Shown: positions 6,394 through 12,984, counted from the first letter of the stretch. The stretch is DNA of 12,984 nt from Flavobacteriales bacterium UBA1112 (GCA_002313415.1 DCBH01000088.1:49159-62142), one strand, 5' to 3'. Translations and numbers: made by a program. Notes: generated by a model from the letters alone, not told the origin.

Positions 6394-8534
6394 TCCACGA
6401 TGTGGAAAACGCCTTCGAATACAAAGGGTCCCTCTCCGTTGTATTCCCGTCTCTCTCCGTTGATGTCTGTTACAACCAGTGGCCCCTCTTCAACAGGGAC
6501 TGTGAGGATGTAGATATAAACCCCAGAGGAGGCACCATCCGCTGCACAATCCCAAAAAGGCTTGGCACCAAAGTCGTCACTTTCAAAAACGACATTGCCC
6601 CATCGATTTAAAATTGTAATCTCCACATCGGCATACGACTGAATCCCCGGGATGCGAAAGTTGTCGTTGTCTCCGCTCGACGAATAAGGACTGACCACAT
6701 TGGGAATCGTGATTTCGCAAGTTCCGATGAGGACGTCTGCTGTGGCCTCGCAGGCCAATCCCGGGTAATCGTCAAACGTTTGGCCAACATTAGCCTGAAA
6801 AAGTTCTGGCTGAGTGAGTCCTGACACGGACACCACGGCACCCAAAGTGTCGCTCAGATAGGGGCTTTGAATCCAAACCACGGACAAATCTCCAGCCGCA
6901 CCGTTGCTGAGCAACACCTCAAGCTCCACGGCTTCACCCCCACAAAAAATTTCAGACGAACTTTCGATAAAAGGACTAAATGTCACATACTCCACTTCGA
7001 CATTTTGGGTGTATTCACATCCAAAATTGTTAACTGCGTGAGCTGTGTAAACCTGGACCCCAGGCGTCTCCATGGTAACACCAACCTCTGCACAATTCCA
7101 TTGGCCACTGATGAGGTTGTGTTGTTCCTGTTGGGGTGTACTCCAAAAAGTGCTGTCACACTCCAAACCAAACGTCGGGGTGAAACTTTGGTCTACCGGG
7201 TACAAGCTGTCCGCAAATTGAATTGACCAGTCGAAAACAAAACCATTGTCAAGGCCCAACAAATCGCAAATTTCAATCTGCCAAACTCCATTTAAGGGGC
7301 ACCCATCGAGGTTGGAAAATGGCTGAAAACTCTCATACGTTCCTGCGGGGAGGGTCCCTCCAGCATTGTCAACCCACGTTCCATTGGTGGCATCGGGAGA
7401 CCAGAAATAGTCAAACCCCACGCCTGGCGTATTGGGATCTGCATCGTTGTCTACAGGGATTCCAAGAAAGGTGCCAGCTCCTCCTTGATTGTGGACTTGA
7501 ACGCTTTGTCCGTTGGGACAAATGAAAGAAACCGTGAGGTCCCCCATGTAACTGTGCTCAAAATTCATGAACAACTCCTCCATTGCAGTTGAGGCGTCAT
7601 CAATGGTTTGGCCTGGAATGAATTGAGTAAAAGTGAGCTCACTTGTAAAACACTCTCCAACCTGATCAGGAATAAATAGGCCACCTCCAAAATCGACACT
7701 GGGTGCCAAAACATATTCTTGCCCCTCAATGACGACCTCAAGATTGACCTCATCACCTGTGCAAACATCCAATTCCAAAGGTGATATGCCCCACTCAGGA
7801 TCATTGCTGACGTGAACCATGTAATTGGTCAATTGAATGCTTTCACATCCTTCGTCGTCAAGAACGCTCATTTGGACCCTGTATATTCCTGCGTCCTCAT
7901 ACACATGGGTTGTGTAGGCATTGTCTGTCGTTTCGTCAATCGTTCCATCGCCATTCCAATCCCAGCGCCATTCTACCAATTCGGAGGAACCACTGCTGAA
8001 AGAAGATGCACCTTCAAAGTTGGATTCCTCGCCAGGACAAATTCGATAAGGCGAAGGGTTGTCGACATTCACAACAGGAGTAAGAATGTTGCACGGTTGC
8101 CCACAATTGACGCTGAAGGCGAAATCCCCGCCCACGTTGCTCCCTTCTCCACTGGTGAAATTCACGGTCAAACAACCCGTGGGGTTGGATTCTGACGCCA
8201 CGTAAACAAGGCCATCGAGCTGACCATTGGTTCCCTGCGCAAGCAAAGGCCCAAACGAACTGTCCCCGTCGTAAATGCTGATTGTCGAAAGGGGGTCGAG
8301 CATAAAAACCTGCCATTCGATCCAAACTGTTTCTTCTCCCTCAGGTGGACAAATTGTAATGGTTTCCGTTTCACCTTCACCATATCCATTCGCAGCACCA
8401 CCGGTGTCGGTAATCAATCCTTCACATTCCTCATACAAATCGGTATCGTTGATGGCCGTCTGGGCGAGCGAGGAAGCTGTGCAAAGGACAGCACACAGCC
8501 ACAAAAACAATCTTTGCAGTGGAAACTTGATCAT
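6390..8534 (-). CDS. T9SS-exported multidomain protein (CUB-like, PKD, P domain, type B sorting domain)
   Basis: This 714-residue protein begins with a Sec signal peptide (MIKF, hydrophobic core, cut near SLAQ, residues 21-24). A Cys-containing CUB-like domain follows at about 35-144 (ICPPEGEE, ISIYDGDSSFG, LTVNFTSGEG). Next comes a PKD domain at about 165-245, with WRWDWNGDGTID, THVYEDAGIYRVQMSV and DDEGC. A proprotein-convertase P-like (Homo B) domain spans about 292-440, with SYMGDLTVSFICPNG and GVWQIEICDLLGLDNG. The C-terminus (about 606-714: IPNVVSPYSSSGDNDNF, VEITILNRWGNVVF, WDC, GVYIYIL) is the gliding-motility type B sorting domain recognised by type IX secretion. The protein is probably an extracellular or cell-surface adhesin; no protease or other catalytic domain is visible. 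The ATG at 8534 overlaps the upstream stop (ATGA), and it overlaps the helicase downstream. Confidence 0.92.
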   Translation of the reverse strand: MIKFPLQRLFLWLCAVLCTASSLAQTAINDTDLYEECEGLITDTGGAANGYGEGETETITICPPEGEETVWIEWQVFMLDPLSTISIYDGDSSFGPLLAQGTNGQLDGLVYVASESNPTGCLTVNFTSGEGSNVGGDFAFSVNCGQPCNILTPVVNVDNPSPYRICPGEESNFEGASSFSSGSSELVEWRWDWNGDGTIDETTDNAYTTHVYEDAGIYRVQMSVLDDEGCESIQLTNYMVHVSNDPEWGISPLELDVCTGDEVNLEVVIEGQEYVLAPSVDFGGGLFIPDQVGECFTSELTFTQFIPGQTIDDASTAMEELFMNFEHSYMGDLTVSFICPNGQSVQVHNQGGAGTFLGIPVDNDADPNTPGVGFDYFWSPDATNGTWVDNAGGTLPAGTYESFQPFSNLDGCPLNGVWQIEICDLLGLDNGFVFDWSIQFADSLYPVDQSFTPTFGLECDSTFWSTPQQEQHNLISGQWNCAEVGVTMETPGVQVYTAHAVNNFGCEYTQNVEVEYVTFSPFIESSSEIFCGGEAVELEVLLSNGAAGDLSVVWIQSPYLSDTLGAVVSVSGLTQPELFQANVGQTFDDYPGLACEATADVLIGTCEITIPNVVSPYSSSGDNDNFRIPGIQSYADVEITILNRWGNVVFESDDFGAKPFWDCAADGASSGVYIYILTVPVEEGPLVVTDINGERREYNGEGPFVFEGVFHIVD

Positions 8535-8950
8535 TTCTTCAGCTGGGCTTGAGCATTTACAATGTACCGGGCCGTCCATTTGTCTATCATCGCTTTGGAT
8601 GCCAAAATGACAAACGTGCCTTGTTCAGTTTTGTACGCTTCAGCTTGTTCCTTTGTCTCAAGGCCCAATTCCAAGATTTCTGTCGCCACATCTACTCCAG
8701 GCAGAATGACCGTTTCGTTCAACACCAAACCCGCCTTTAACGATTTCACCTCTGTCCATCCCTGGCTCACCAGAGTGGCCTCCGCAGCGTAGGATTGCCA
8801 ATTCGATGTGACATCTTTTTTCGTAAGTTTTTTGACTGCCATCACGGCATCCATCCCTGGTAAATCGACGGCCGTTTGAGCCAAAATGGTTCCTGAGCTG
8901 AGGGTCAGTACCGCGAAGGTCATGGCTCCTTTAATCCAAGCATTTTTCAT
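8531..8950 (-). CDS. Small exported protein of unknown function
   Basis: I do not recognise a family. The 139-residue product starts at ATG 8950, which puts a good Sec signal peptide at the N-terminus (MKNAWIKG, hydrophobic core 9-23, cut near ILAQ). The mature part, about 114 residues, is rich in Ala, Val, Leu and Lys with one cluster of Glu/Lys (97-109), contains no Cys and ends in LKK. Two segments resemble each other: DLPGMDAVMAVKKLTKKD (29-46) and ILPGVDVATEILELGLETKE (82-101), which may mark an internal repeat of a small alpha/beta unit. It is the first gene of the operon with the T9SS-exported protein, whose start overlaps its stop by 4 nt. It lacks a T9SS sorting domain itself, so it is expected in the periplasm. 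A role assisting its large neighbour is only an inference. Confidence 0.8.
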   Translation of the reverse strand: MKNAWIKGAMTFAVLTLSSGTILAQTAVDLPGMDAVMAVKKLTKKDVTSNWQSYAAEATLVSQGWTEVKSLKAGLVLNETVILPGVDVATEILELGLETKEQAEAYKTEQGTFVILASKAMIDKWTARYIVNAQAQLKK

Positions 8951-9046
8951 CTTAGTGGTTCTTGTGGTTCCGGTTGTTTTTTTACAAACCGATTGCAAGT
9001 TAAGGGCTGCCCCATAATGAAGCAGCGCACTTCACAAAGACAAAAG

Positions 9047-9076
9047 TTTGTCTGAGAAAAAATCTGTCTATCTTTG
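9047..9076 (+). promoter_or_regulatory. Bacteroidota-type promoter of the tRNA-Lys/tRNA-Leu unit
   Basis: A TTTG box at 9047-9050 and a TATCTTTG box at 9069-9076 are separated by 18 nt. This matches the -33/-7 consensus (TTTG, then TAnnTTTG) of the primary sigma factor in Bacteroidota. The expected start point is just downstream of 9080, about 15-18 nt before tRNA-Lys. Confidence 0.8.
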
Positions 9077-9098
9077 CCCCCCCTTAATGTAGGAGAAA

Positions 9099-9172
9099 GA
9101 CCTGGTAGCTCAGCTGGTTAGAGCATCTCACTTTTAATGAGAGGGTCCTGGGTTCGAGTCCCAGCCGGGTCA
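9099..9172 (+). tRNA. tRNA-Lys (anticodon UUU)
   Basis: The cloverleaf is complete. The acceptor stem GACCTGG pairs with CCGGGTC (one G-U pair), and the D-arm is GCTC/GAGC. The anticodon stem TCTCA/TGAGA encloses the loop CTTTTAA with anticodon TTT, and the T-arm CTGGG/CCCAG encloses TTCGAGT. The discriminator base is A at 9172, and CCA is not encoded. It is the first gene of a two-tRNA transcript. Confidence 0.97.
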
Positions 9173-9196
9173 CAAAGGCACATCAATCCTTGCATC

Positions 9197-9280
9197 GCCC
9201 AGGTGCTGAAATTGGTAGACAGGCATGGTTGAGGGCCATGTGTCCGTTAGGGCGTGTGGGTTCGAGTCCCACCCTGGGCA
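9197..9280 (+). tRNA. tRNA-Leu (anticodon GAG)
   Basis: This is a class II tRNA with a long variable arm. The acceptor stem is GCCCAGG/CCTGGGC. The D-loop AAATTGGTAGA is typical of tRNA-Leu. The anticodon stem CATGG/CCATG encloses TTGAGGG, giving anticodon GAG, which reads CUC and CUU. The variable arm is about 9240-9255 and the T-arm is GTGGG/CCCAC. CCA is not encoded. It lies 24 nt after tRNA-Lys under the same promoter. Confidence 0.97.
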
Positions 9281-9318
9281 CGAGAAGCGAGTCACTCTCC
9301 GAGGGCTCGTTTTTTTTT
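9280..9318 (+). terminator. Likely intrinsic terminator after the tRNA pair
   Basis: A short stem ACGAG (9280-9284) pairs with CTCGT (9306-9310) and is followed by nine T residues (9310-9318). The loop of about 21 nt can form a small inner GAG/CTC hairpin. The stem is weak, but the T run and its position directly after tRNA-Leu favour a terminator. Confidence 0.6.
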
Positions 9319-9547
9319 GGTGGGGATTTGTGAGTTCGGGATTGCGCATGCCTCTTGGTGGAGACCGCATGACAGGTATTGACAATCTTCTTTTCTCATC
9401 GTCAATTCCTTCAGACATCCGAATGGCATCCAAGTCCATGGAAAAACTGAATGTTTCATCTGGCAGACAAGCGAGAATCACGGCCATTTAAGTGACATGG
9501 TCTGGTTCGAGTGACGCGTAACTTCGCATGGCATCAATACCTTCAAA
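9319..9547. other. Intergenic stretch before the SulP gene, no assigned gene
   Basis: These 229 bp lie between the tRNA terminator and the SulP start. One short plus-strand frame, ATG 9348 to stop 9491 (47 codons), and a minus-strand frame from 9487 cross it, but neither resembles a known protein and neither has neighbour support. I see no convincing TAnnTTTG box here, so the SulP promoter is not located. Confidence 0.4.
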
Positions 9548-11257
9548 TTGCGCTTCGAAAATCAACTGCCCTTTTTGTCCTGGCTGCCGAATTATGCGCG
9601 ATCGGATTGGCGCGGCGATTGGCCTGCTGGAATCACAGTAGGAATCATGCTCATTCCGCAGAGTATGGCCTATGCCGTGATTGCTGGGCTCCCTGTAATT
9701 TATGGTTTGTACGCAGCCCTTGTCCCTCAAGTGATTTACGGGTTTTTGGGCACCTCACGCCAGCTCTCTGTAGGTCCTGTGGCGATGGACAGCTTATTGG
9801 TGGCAGCTGGATTGGCCGGCATGGCGACGATTGAATCTGAACAATACATCTCGCTTGCCATCCTGCTTGCATTCATGATGGGTGCAATGCAATTCATCAT
9901 GGGTGTACTCCGTTTGGGGTTTTTGGCAAATTTTCTGTCGCGCCCAGTAATCAGTGGATTTACGAGTGCAGTCGCCATCCTCATCGCCATGAATCAAGTT
10001 CCGAACTTCCTTGGTTTGACAAGTCCGAGAAGCAACCAATTTCAAATCATCCTCGCAAACCTGATGGAGCAATGGTCGGCCACACATGTAGCAACTTTTG
10101 CCCTGGGTTTGGTGGGCGTCATGGTGCTTGTGGCGCTGAAAAATTGGGCGCCGAAGATCCCAGCCTCTCTCGTGCTGGTTGTCACAGCAATTCTTGCCTC
10201 TTGGTTATGGGACTTCGAATCTCTCGGAATTGCAGTCGTAGGAACCATCCCGCAAGGATTGCCTTCCTTTTCAATTCCGTCTGTTCGCATGGAAGAGGCG
10301 GAAGCCCTTTTGCCCATCGCACTTACGCTTTCTCTGGTGGCATTTCTCGAAGCCATTAGTGTCGCCAAATCCGTGGAAGAACGGCACGCGTATCGAACAA
10401 ATTCCAATCGGGAACTTCGCGCCTTAGGCCTCGCCAATGTTGTAGGATCGTTTTTCCAAAGCTATCCAACCACCGGCGGATTTTCCAGAACTGCTGTGGT
10501 CGATCAATCGGGAGGAAAAACACCAGCAGTTGGGTGGATCTCAGCCAGCATTGTGGGATTGACATTGTTGGTTTTGACACCGCTATTTTACCATCTTCCC
10601 ATTGCCATTCTTGCTGCAATTGTCATGATGGCCATAACGAAGCTCGTAGATGTGAGGTATCCATTCGAGCTTTGGAAACAAGATCGTAACGAGGCCATCA
10701 TTTTGATGCTGACTATGTCAGTGACCTTGCTGGTTAACGTACCCCTCGGCATTGGCCTAGGCATCTTGTCGTCACTCGCCCTGACCGTCCAGAAAATGAT
10801 GATGCCTCACGTGGCTGTTCTTGGCGATGTCAATGGGGTTTTTCGAAATGTCAATCGCTTTCCCGAGGCGAGAATGGATGAAAGTGTGCTTGTGTTGCGG
10901 TACGACGGCGCCCTGAATTTCGCCAATCATGAGCACTTTCATTCCACCCTGACTCGATTGGCACGTGAAAGTGGGGATGCACTGTGCCTTGTCGTTCTTC
11001 AGGCAGACACCTTATCTTACGTAGATGCCACCGCACGTGCCACACTGCGTCGCCTGGTTGAAAAATGGAAAAAGCACGGCATTAAATTTTGCCTAGCTGG
11101 AGCCATTGGGCCCGTCCGAGACGCCCTTGCTGGCGACGGTCTGTTGAACTGCGGTGGATTGTATTTCCAGATGAGCGTCATAGATGCAATCAATGAACAC
11201 CAAAGACCTGGCAGCGTTCCCAAGTCACGCCAAAAAATGGCTCAGCAACACAACTGA
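9548..11257 (+). CDS. SulP family anion transporter with STAS domain
   Basis: This 569-residue inner-membrane protein belongs to the SulP (SLC26-like) family, which carries sulfate or other anions such as bicarbonate. The N-terminus FLSWLPNYARSDWRGDWPAGITVG leads into the signature PQSMAYAVIAGLPVIYGLYAALVP (37-60) and GTSRQLSVGPVAMDSLL (68-84). Further hydrophobic helices run to about residue 415, with the conserved SYPTTGGFSRTAV segment around 310-322. A cytoplasmic STAS domain follows at about 430-550, with the loop LSYVDATARATLRRLV. The start is taken as TTG 9548. An in-frame TGA lies at 9512-9514, and the first in-frame ATG (residue 34) would remove conserved sequence. The persulfide-dioxygenase-like gene follows after 102 bp, making sulfate, sulfite or thiosulfate the likeliest substrate. 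Family membership is firm; the substrate is inferred. Confidence 0.93.
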   Translation: MRFENQLPFLSWLPNYARSDWRGDWPAGITVGIMLIPQSMAYAVIAGLPVIYGLYAALVPQVIYGFLGTSRQLSVGPVAMDSLLVAAGLAGMATIESEQYISLAILLAFMMGAMQFIMGVLRLGFLANFLSRPVISGFTSAVAILIAMNQVPNFLGLTSPRSNQFQIILANLMEQWSATHVATFALGLVGVMVLVALKNWAPKIPASLVLVVTAILASWLWDFESLGIAVVGTIPQGLPSFSIPSVRMEEAEALLPIALTLSLVAFLEAISVAKSVEERHAYRTNSNRELRALGLANVVGSFFQSYPTTGGFSRTAVVDQSGGKTPAVGWISASIVGLTLLVLTPLFYHLPIAILAAIVMMAITKLVDVRYPFELWKQDRNEAIILMLTMSVTLLVNVPLGIGLGILSSLALTVQKMMMPHVAVLGDVNGVFRNVNRFPEARMDESVLVLRYDGALNFANHEHFHSTLTRLARESGDALCLVVLQADTLSYVDATARATLRRLVEKWKKHGIKFCLAGAIGPVRDALAGDGLLNCGGLYFQMSVIDAINEHQRPGSVPKSRQKMAQQHN

Positions 11258-11278
11258 TTCATCCAATCAGCCTGAAGA

Positions 11279-11302
11279 TTCACTTGCAACCTTGGTAGTG
11301 AA
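11279..11302. promoter_or_regulatory. Inverted repeat between the SulP and persulfide dioxygenase-like genes
   Basis: TTCACT (11279-11284) and AGTGAA (11297-11302) are perfect inverted copies, with a nested ACC-TT-GGT inside. No T run follows, so it is a poor terminator. It sits about 30 bp upstream of the TACATTTG box and could be an operator for a sulfur-responsive regulator or merely an RNA hairpin. Confidence 0.35.
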
Positions 11303-11333
11303 CCCCATTTATCGCTGCAATCATCAAGCACTT

Positions 11334-11341
11334 TACATTTG
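11334..11341 (+). promoter_or_regulatory. Promoter -7 box of the persulfide dioxygenase-like gene
   Basis: TACATTTG matches the Bacteroidota TAnnTTTG box exactly and lies 18 nt before the ATG at 11360. The upstream -33 box is poor; the nearest candidate is TTTA at 11308-11311. This suggests the gene can be transcribed independently of the SulP gene. Confidence 0.55.
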
Positions 11342-11359
11342 ACACTGAAATCTCACGCA

Positions 11360-12772
11360 ATGGAAGTCAAGCAGATTTATACCGGATGCCTGGCCCAAGG
11401 TGCTTATTACATTGAAAGCGACGGCGAGGCTGCCATCGTTGATCCTTTGCGTGAGGTACAACCTTATCTCAACCTGGCCAAGGATCGAGGTGCAACGATC
11501 AAATACGTGCTGGAAACACACTTCCATGCTGACTTTGTTTCAGGTCATTTGACTCTTGCACAAAAAACTGGAGCTCCAATCGTATTTGGGCCCAATGCCT
11601 CTCCCGAATTTGAGACGCACTCGGCGGCGGATGGCGAGCGACTCAAGCTGGGCAACATCGAGATTGAGGTTTTGCATACGCCGGGACATACCATGGAAAG
11701 CACCACATATCTGTTGCGCGACGAAACAGGCAAACCTCATGCGATTTTCTCAGGCGACACGTTGTTTTTGGGAGACGTCGGACGCCCCGATTTGGCGCAA
11801 AAAAGCGAGTTAACCATCGAAGATCTGGCGGGACACTTGTTTGACAGTTTGCGAAATAAAATCATGACGCTGCCTGACGATACCATTGTCTACCCCGGGC
11901 ACGGCGCTGGATCTGCATGTGGCAAAAACATGAGTAAGGAAACGGTTGGGACTCTTGGAGATCAAAAGGCGACGAACTACGCATTGCGCGCTGACATGAC
12001 CCGTGATGAATTCATTTTGGAAGTCACTGACGGGCTGTCACCGCCTCCAGGTTATTTTCCAATGAATGTCGCGATGAATAAAAAGGGTTACGATAGCATA
12101 GACAGCGTCATGCAACGAGGTACGCGTCCTCTCTCACCGGAAGTTTTTGAATCTGTCGCAAATGAAACTGATGCCGTCATGCTTGACATTCGAGCTACGC
12201 ATGAGTTTGTTGAGCGGCACATACCGCGGTCGACCTTCATAGGTCTGGCCGGTGGATTTGCGCCGTGGGTAGGCGCCATGATTGTAGATGTAAAGCAGCC
12301 CATTTTGTTGATTGCCAATGAATCTCAAATTGAAGAAGCAATTACTCGGTTGTCTCGAGTCGGCTTTGACAATGTCCTAGGTTACCTGGAAGGAGGCCTT
12401 GAAGCATGGGTAGACAATGGCAAAGAAACAGACCACATCGAAACGGCTGATGCGCAGGCATTTGCTGATTCGCTTGATGCCAATCCACAGACCAAAGTCG
12501 TCGATGTTCGCAAGGCAGGAGAGTTTGCTTCCGAGCACGTCGAAGGTGCAATCCACATATCCCTCGAGTTTCTCGCAAACAAAATTGACTTTATACCCAA
12601 GGATGAAACTTTTTATCTCCATTGTGCTGCCGGCTACCGGAGCTTGATCGCACACTCATTGCTCAAAGCGCGCGGCTATCACAACGCCATTGACATATTG
12701 GGTGGATTCAAAGCCATCTCCAAAACAGACGCCCCACGCACACATGCGGTATGCCCAAGCTCATTGAAATAA
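11360..12772 (+). CDS. Persulfide dioxygenase-like metallohydrolase fused to two rhodanese domains
   Basis: This 470-residue cytoplasmic protein starts at ATG 11360; an upstream in-frame TTG at 11339 overlaps the -7 box. Residues 1-240 form a metallo-beta-lactamase fold of the ETHE1/glyoxalase II group. It has THFHADFVSGH (53-63), His110 in TPGHTMES, Asp133 in SGDTLFLGDVGRPD and His181 in YPGHGAGSACG. Members oxidise glutathione-bound or similar persulfide to sulfite using Fe(II) and O2. A first rhodanese domain (about 255-355) has lost the catalytic Cys (LLIANE at 316-321). The second (about 362-460) keeps it at Cys422 in HCAAGYRS. Such fusions couple sulfane-sulfur transfer to persulfide oxidation. 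The upstream SulP transporter could move the sulfur oxyanions involved. Activity is inferred from family; a quinone- or CoA-related thiol substrate remains possible. Confidence 0.93.
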   Translation: MEVKQIYTGCLAQGAYYIESDGEAAIVDPLREVQPYLNLAKDRGATIKYVLETHFHADFVSGHLTLAQKTGAPIVFGPNASPEFETHSAADGERLKLGNIEIEVLHTPGHTMESTTYLLRDETGKPHAIFSGDTLFLGDVGRPDLAQKSELTIEDLAGHLFDSLRNKIMTLPDDTIVYPGHGAGSACGKNMSKETVGTLGDQKATNYALRADMTRDEFILEVTDGLSPPPGYFPMNVAMNKKGYDSIDSVMQRGTRPLSPEVFESVANETDAVMLDIRATHEFVERHIPRSTFIGLAGGFAPWVGAMIVDVKQPILLIANESQIEEAITRLSRVGFDNVLGYLEGGLEAWVDNGKETDHIETADAQAFADSLDANPQTKVVDVRKAGEFASEHVEGAIHISLEFLANKIDFIPKDETFYLHCAAGYRSLIAHSLLKARGYHNAIDILGGFKAISKTDAPRTHAVCPSSLK

Positions 12773-12787
12773 GTTCTGTGACGGAAC
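12773..12787 (+). other. Small hairpin directly after the dioxygenase stop
   Basis: GTTCTG (12773-12778) and CGGAAC (12782-12787) pair over 6 bp with a TGA loop and one G-T pair, starting at the base after the TAA. There is no T run, so termination here is doubtful; it may protect the mRNA 3' end. Confidence 0.3.
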
Positions 12788-12808
12788 AACCGAGGTCACT
12801 TGTTTCTC

Positions 12809-12816
12809 TAACTTTG
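12809..12816 (+). promoter_or_regulatory. Promoter -7 box of tRNA-Leu(CAG)
   Basis: TAACTTTG matches TAnnTTTG exactly and ends 10 nt before the tRNA. No clear TTTG lies at the expected -33 distance, so the upstream box is weak or absent. Confidence 0.6.
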
Positions 12817-12826
12817 CGCCCTCCCT

Positions 12827-12908
12827 ACCCGGGTGGCGAAATTGGTAGACGCGCAGTCTTCAGGCGGCTGTGCCTTCGGGCGTGCTGGTTCGAGTCCAGT
12901 TCCGGGTA
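12827..12908 (+). tRNA. tRNA-Leu (anticodon CAG)
   Basis: This is a class II tRNA. The acceptor stem ACCCGGG pairs with TCCGGGT (one G-U pair). The D-arm is GCG/CGC with loop AAATTGGTAGA, nearly identical to the first tRNA-Leu. The anticodon stem CAGTC/GGCTG encloses TTCAGGC, giving CAG, which reads CUG. The variable arm holds GTGCCTTCGGGCGT and the T-arm is GCTGG/CCAGT. The discriminator is A at 12908 and CCA is not encoded. Confidence 0.97.
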
Positions 12909-12912
12909 CAAG

Positions 12913-12945
12913 AAAAACCTTGCTCGACCTGGAGTGAGGTTTTTT
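12913..12945 (+). terminator. Likely intrinsic terminator after tRNA-Leu(CAG)
   Basis: AAAAACCT (12913-12920) pairs perfectly with AGGTTTTT (12937-12944) around a 16-nt loop, and T residues continue to 12945. The A-rich left arm means it could also work on the opposite strand. The remaining bases to 12984 hold nothing I can identify. Confidence 0.65.
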
Positions 12946-12984
12946 GTGACCTCAACCGAACCATATGGGCTCGACTTTGAACAA

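Noticed and set aside
9170..9487. Minus-strand 105-codon frame
   Set aside because: It runs antisense through the terminator and tRNA-Leu. The stretch containing WDSNPH is the well-known false protein from the reverse strand of tRNA-Leu.
9225..9491. Plus-strand 88-codon frame starting inside tRNA-Leu
   Set aside because: The first part is tRNA and terminator sequence; only the short 9348-9491 tail is even worth noting.
9488..9730. Minus-strand frame opposite the SulP N-terminus
   Set aside because: The plus strand there encodes conserved SulP sequence, so this is a shadow.
1..12984. CRISPR array, insertion sequence, toxin-antitoxin pair or defence island
   Set aside because: No spaced direct repeats, transposase, terminal inverted repeats or recognisable toxin/antitoxin genes were seen; the lone helicase has no nuclease or other defence partner beside it.

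Overview
The window looks like chromosomal DNA of a Bacteroidota bacterium, probably of the Flavobacteriales or a related free-living lineage. Four signs point there: a secreted protein with a C-terminal type IX secretion (gliding-motility type B) sorting domain, a DUF4494 protein (a family I know only from this phylum), promoter boxes of the Bacteroidota type (TAnnTTTG) ahead of the tRNA genes, and almost no Shine-Dalgarno sequences. Base composition looks even, about half G+C by eye, and I see no insertion sequence, phage, CRISPR array or clear transfer signature.

Layout. (a) 1-1727, minus strand: a DksA/TraR-like zinc protein, a lipoprotein with a jelly-roll-like C-terminus, and the N-terminal third of a polyprenyl-phosphate sugar transferase that runs off the left edge. 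The transferase probably starts at a TTG inside the end of the lipoprotein gene, so the last two genes form a likely exopolysaccharide or glycan pair. (b) 1839-3143, plus strand: a small transaldolase and a YciO-like Sua5/YrdC protein. (c) 3156-3812, minus strand: protein-L-isoaspartate methyltransferase, divergent from DUF4494 (3918-4457, plus strand). (d) 4459-8950, minus strand: a tight three-gene operon with 4-nt stop/start overlaps. It encodes a small exported protein of unknown function, a large T9SS-exported protein with CUB-like, PKD and proprotein-convertase P domains, and an SF1B (Upf1/IGHMBP2-like) helicase.

(e) 9047-9318, plus strand: a strong Bacteroidota promoter, tRNA-Lys(UUU), tRNA-Leu(GAG) and a terminator. 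(f) 9548-12772, plus strand: a SulP anion transporter with a STAS domain, then a persulfide-dioxygenase-like metallohydrolase fused to two rhodanese domains. Together they suggest a sulfur oxyanion or sulfane-sulfur module. (g) 12809-12945: a promoter -7 box, tRNA-Leu(CAG) and a likely terminator. Neither tRNA-Leu nor tRNA-Lys encodes its CCA end.

Most of the window is recognisable housekeeping or envelope biology. I did not find convincing evidence of a new defence or mobile system. The least explained parts are the secreted-protein/helicase operon, its 139-residue first gene, and the lipoprotein coupled to the sugar transferase.
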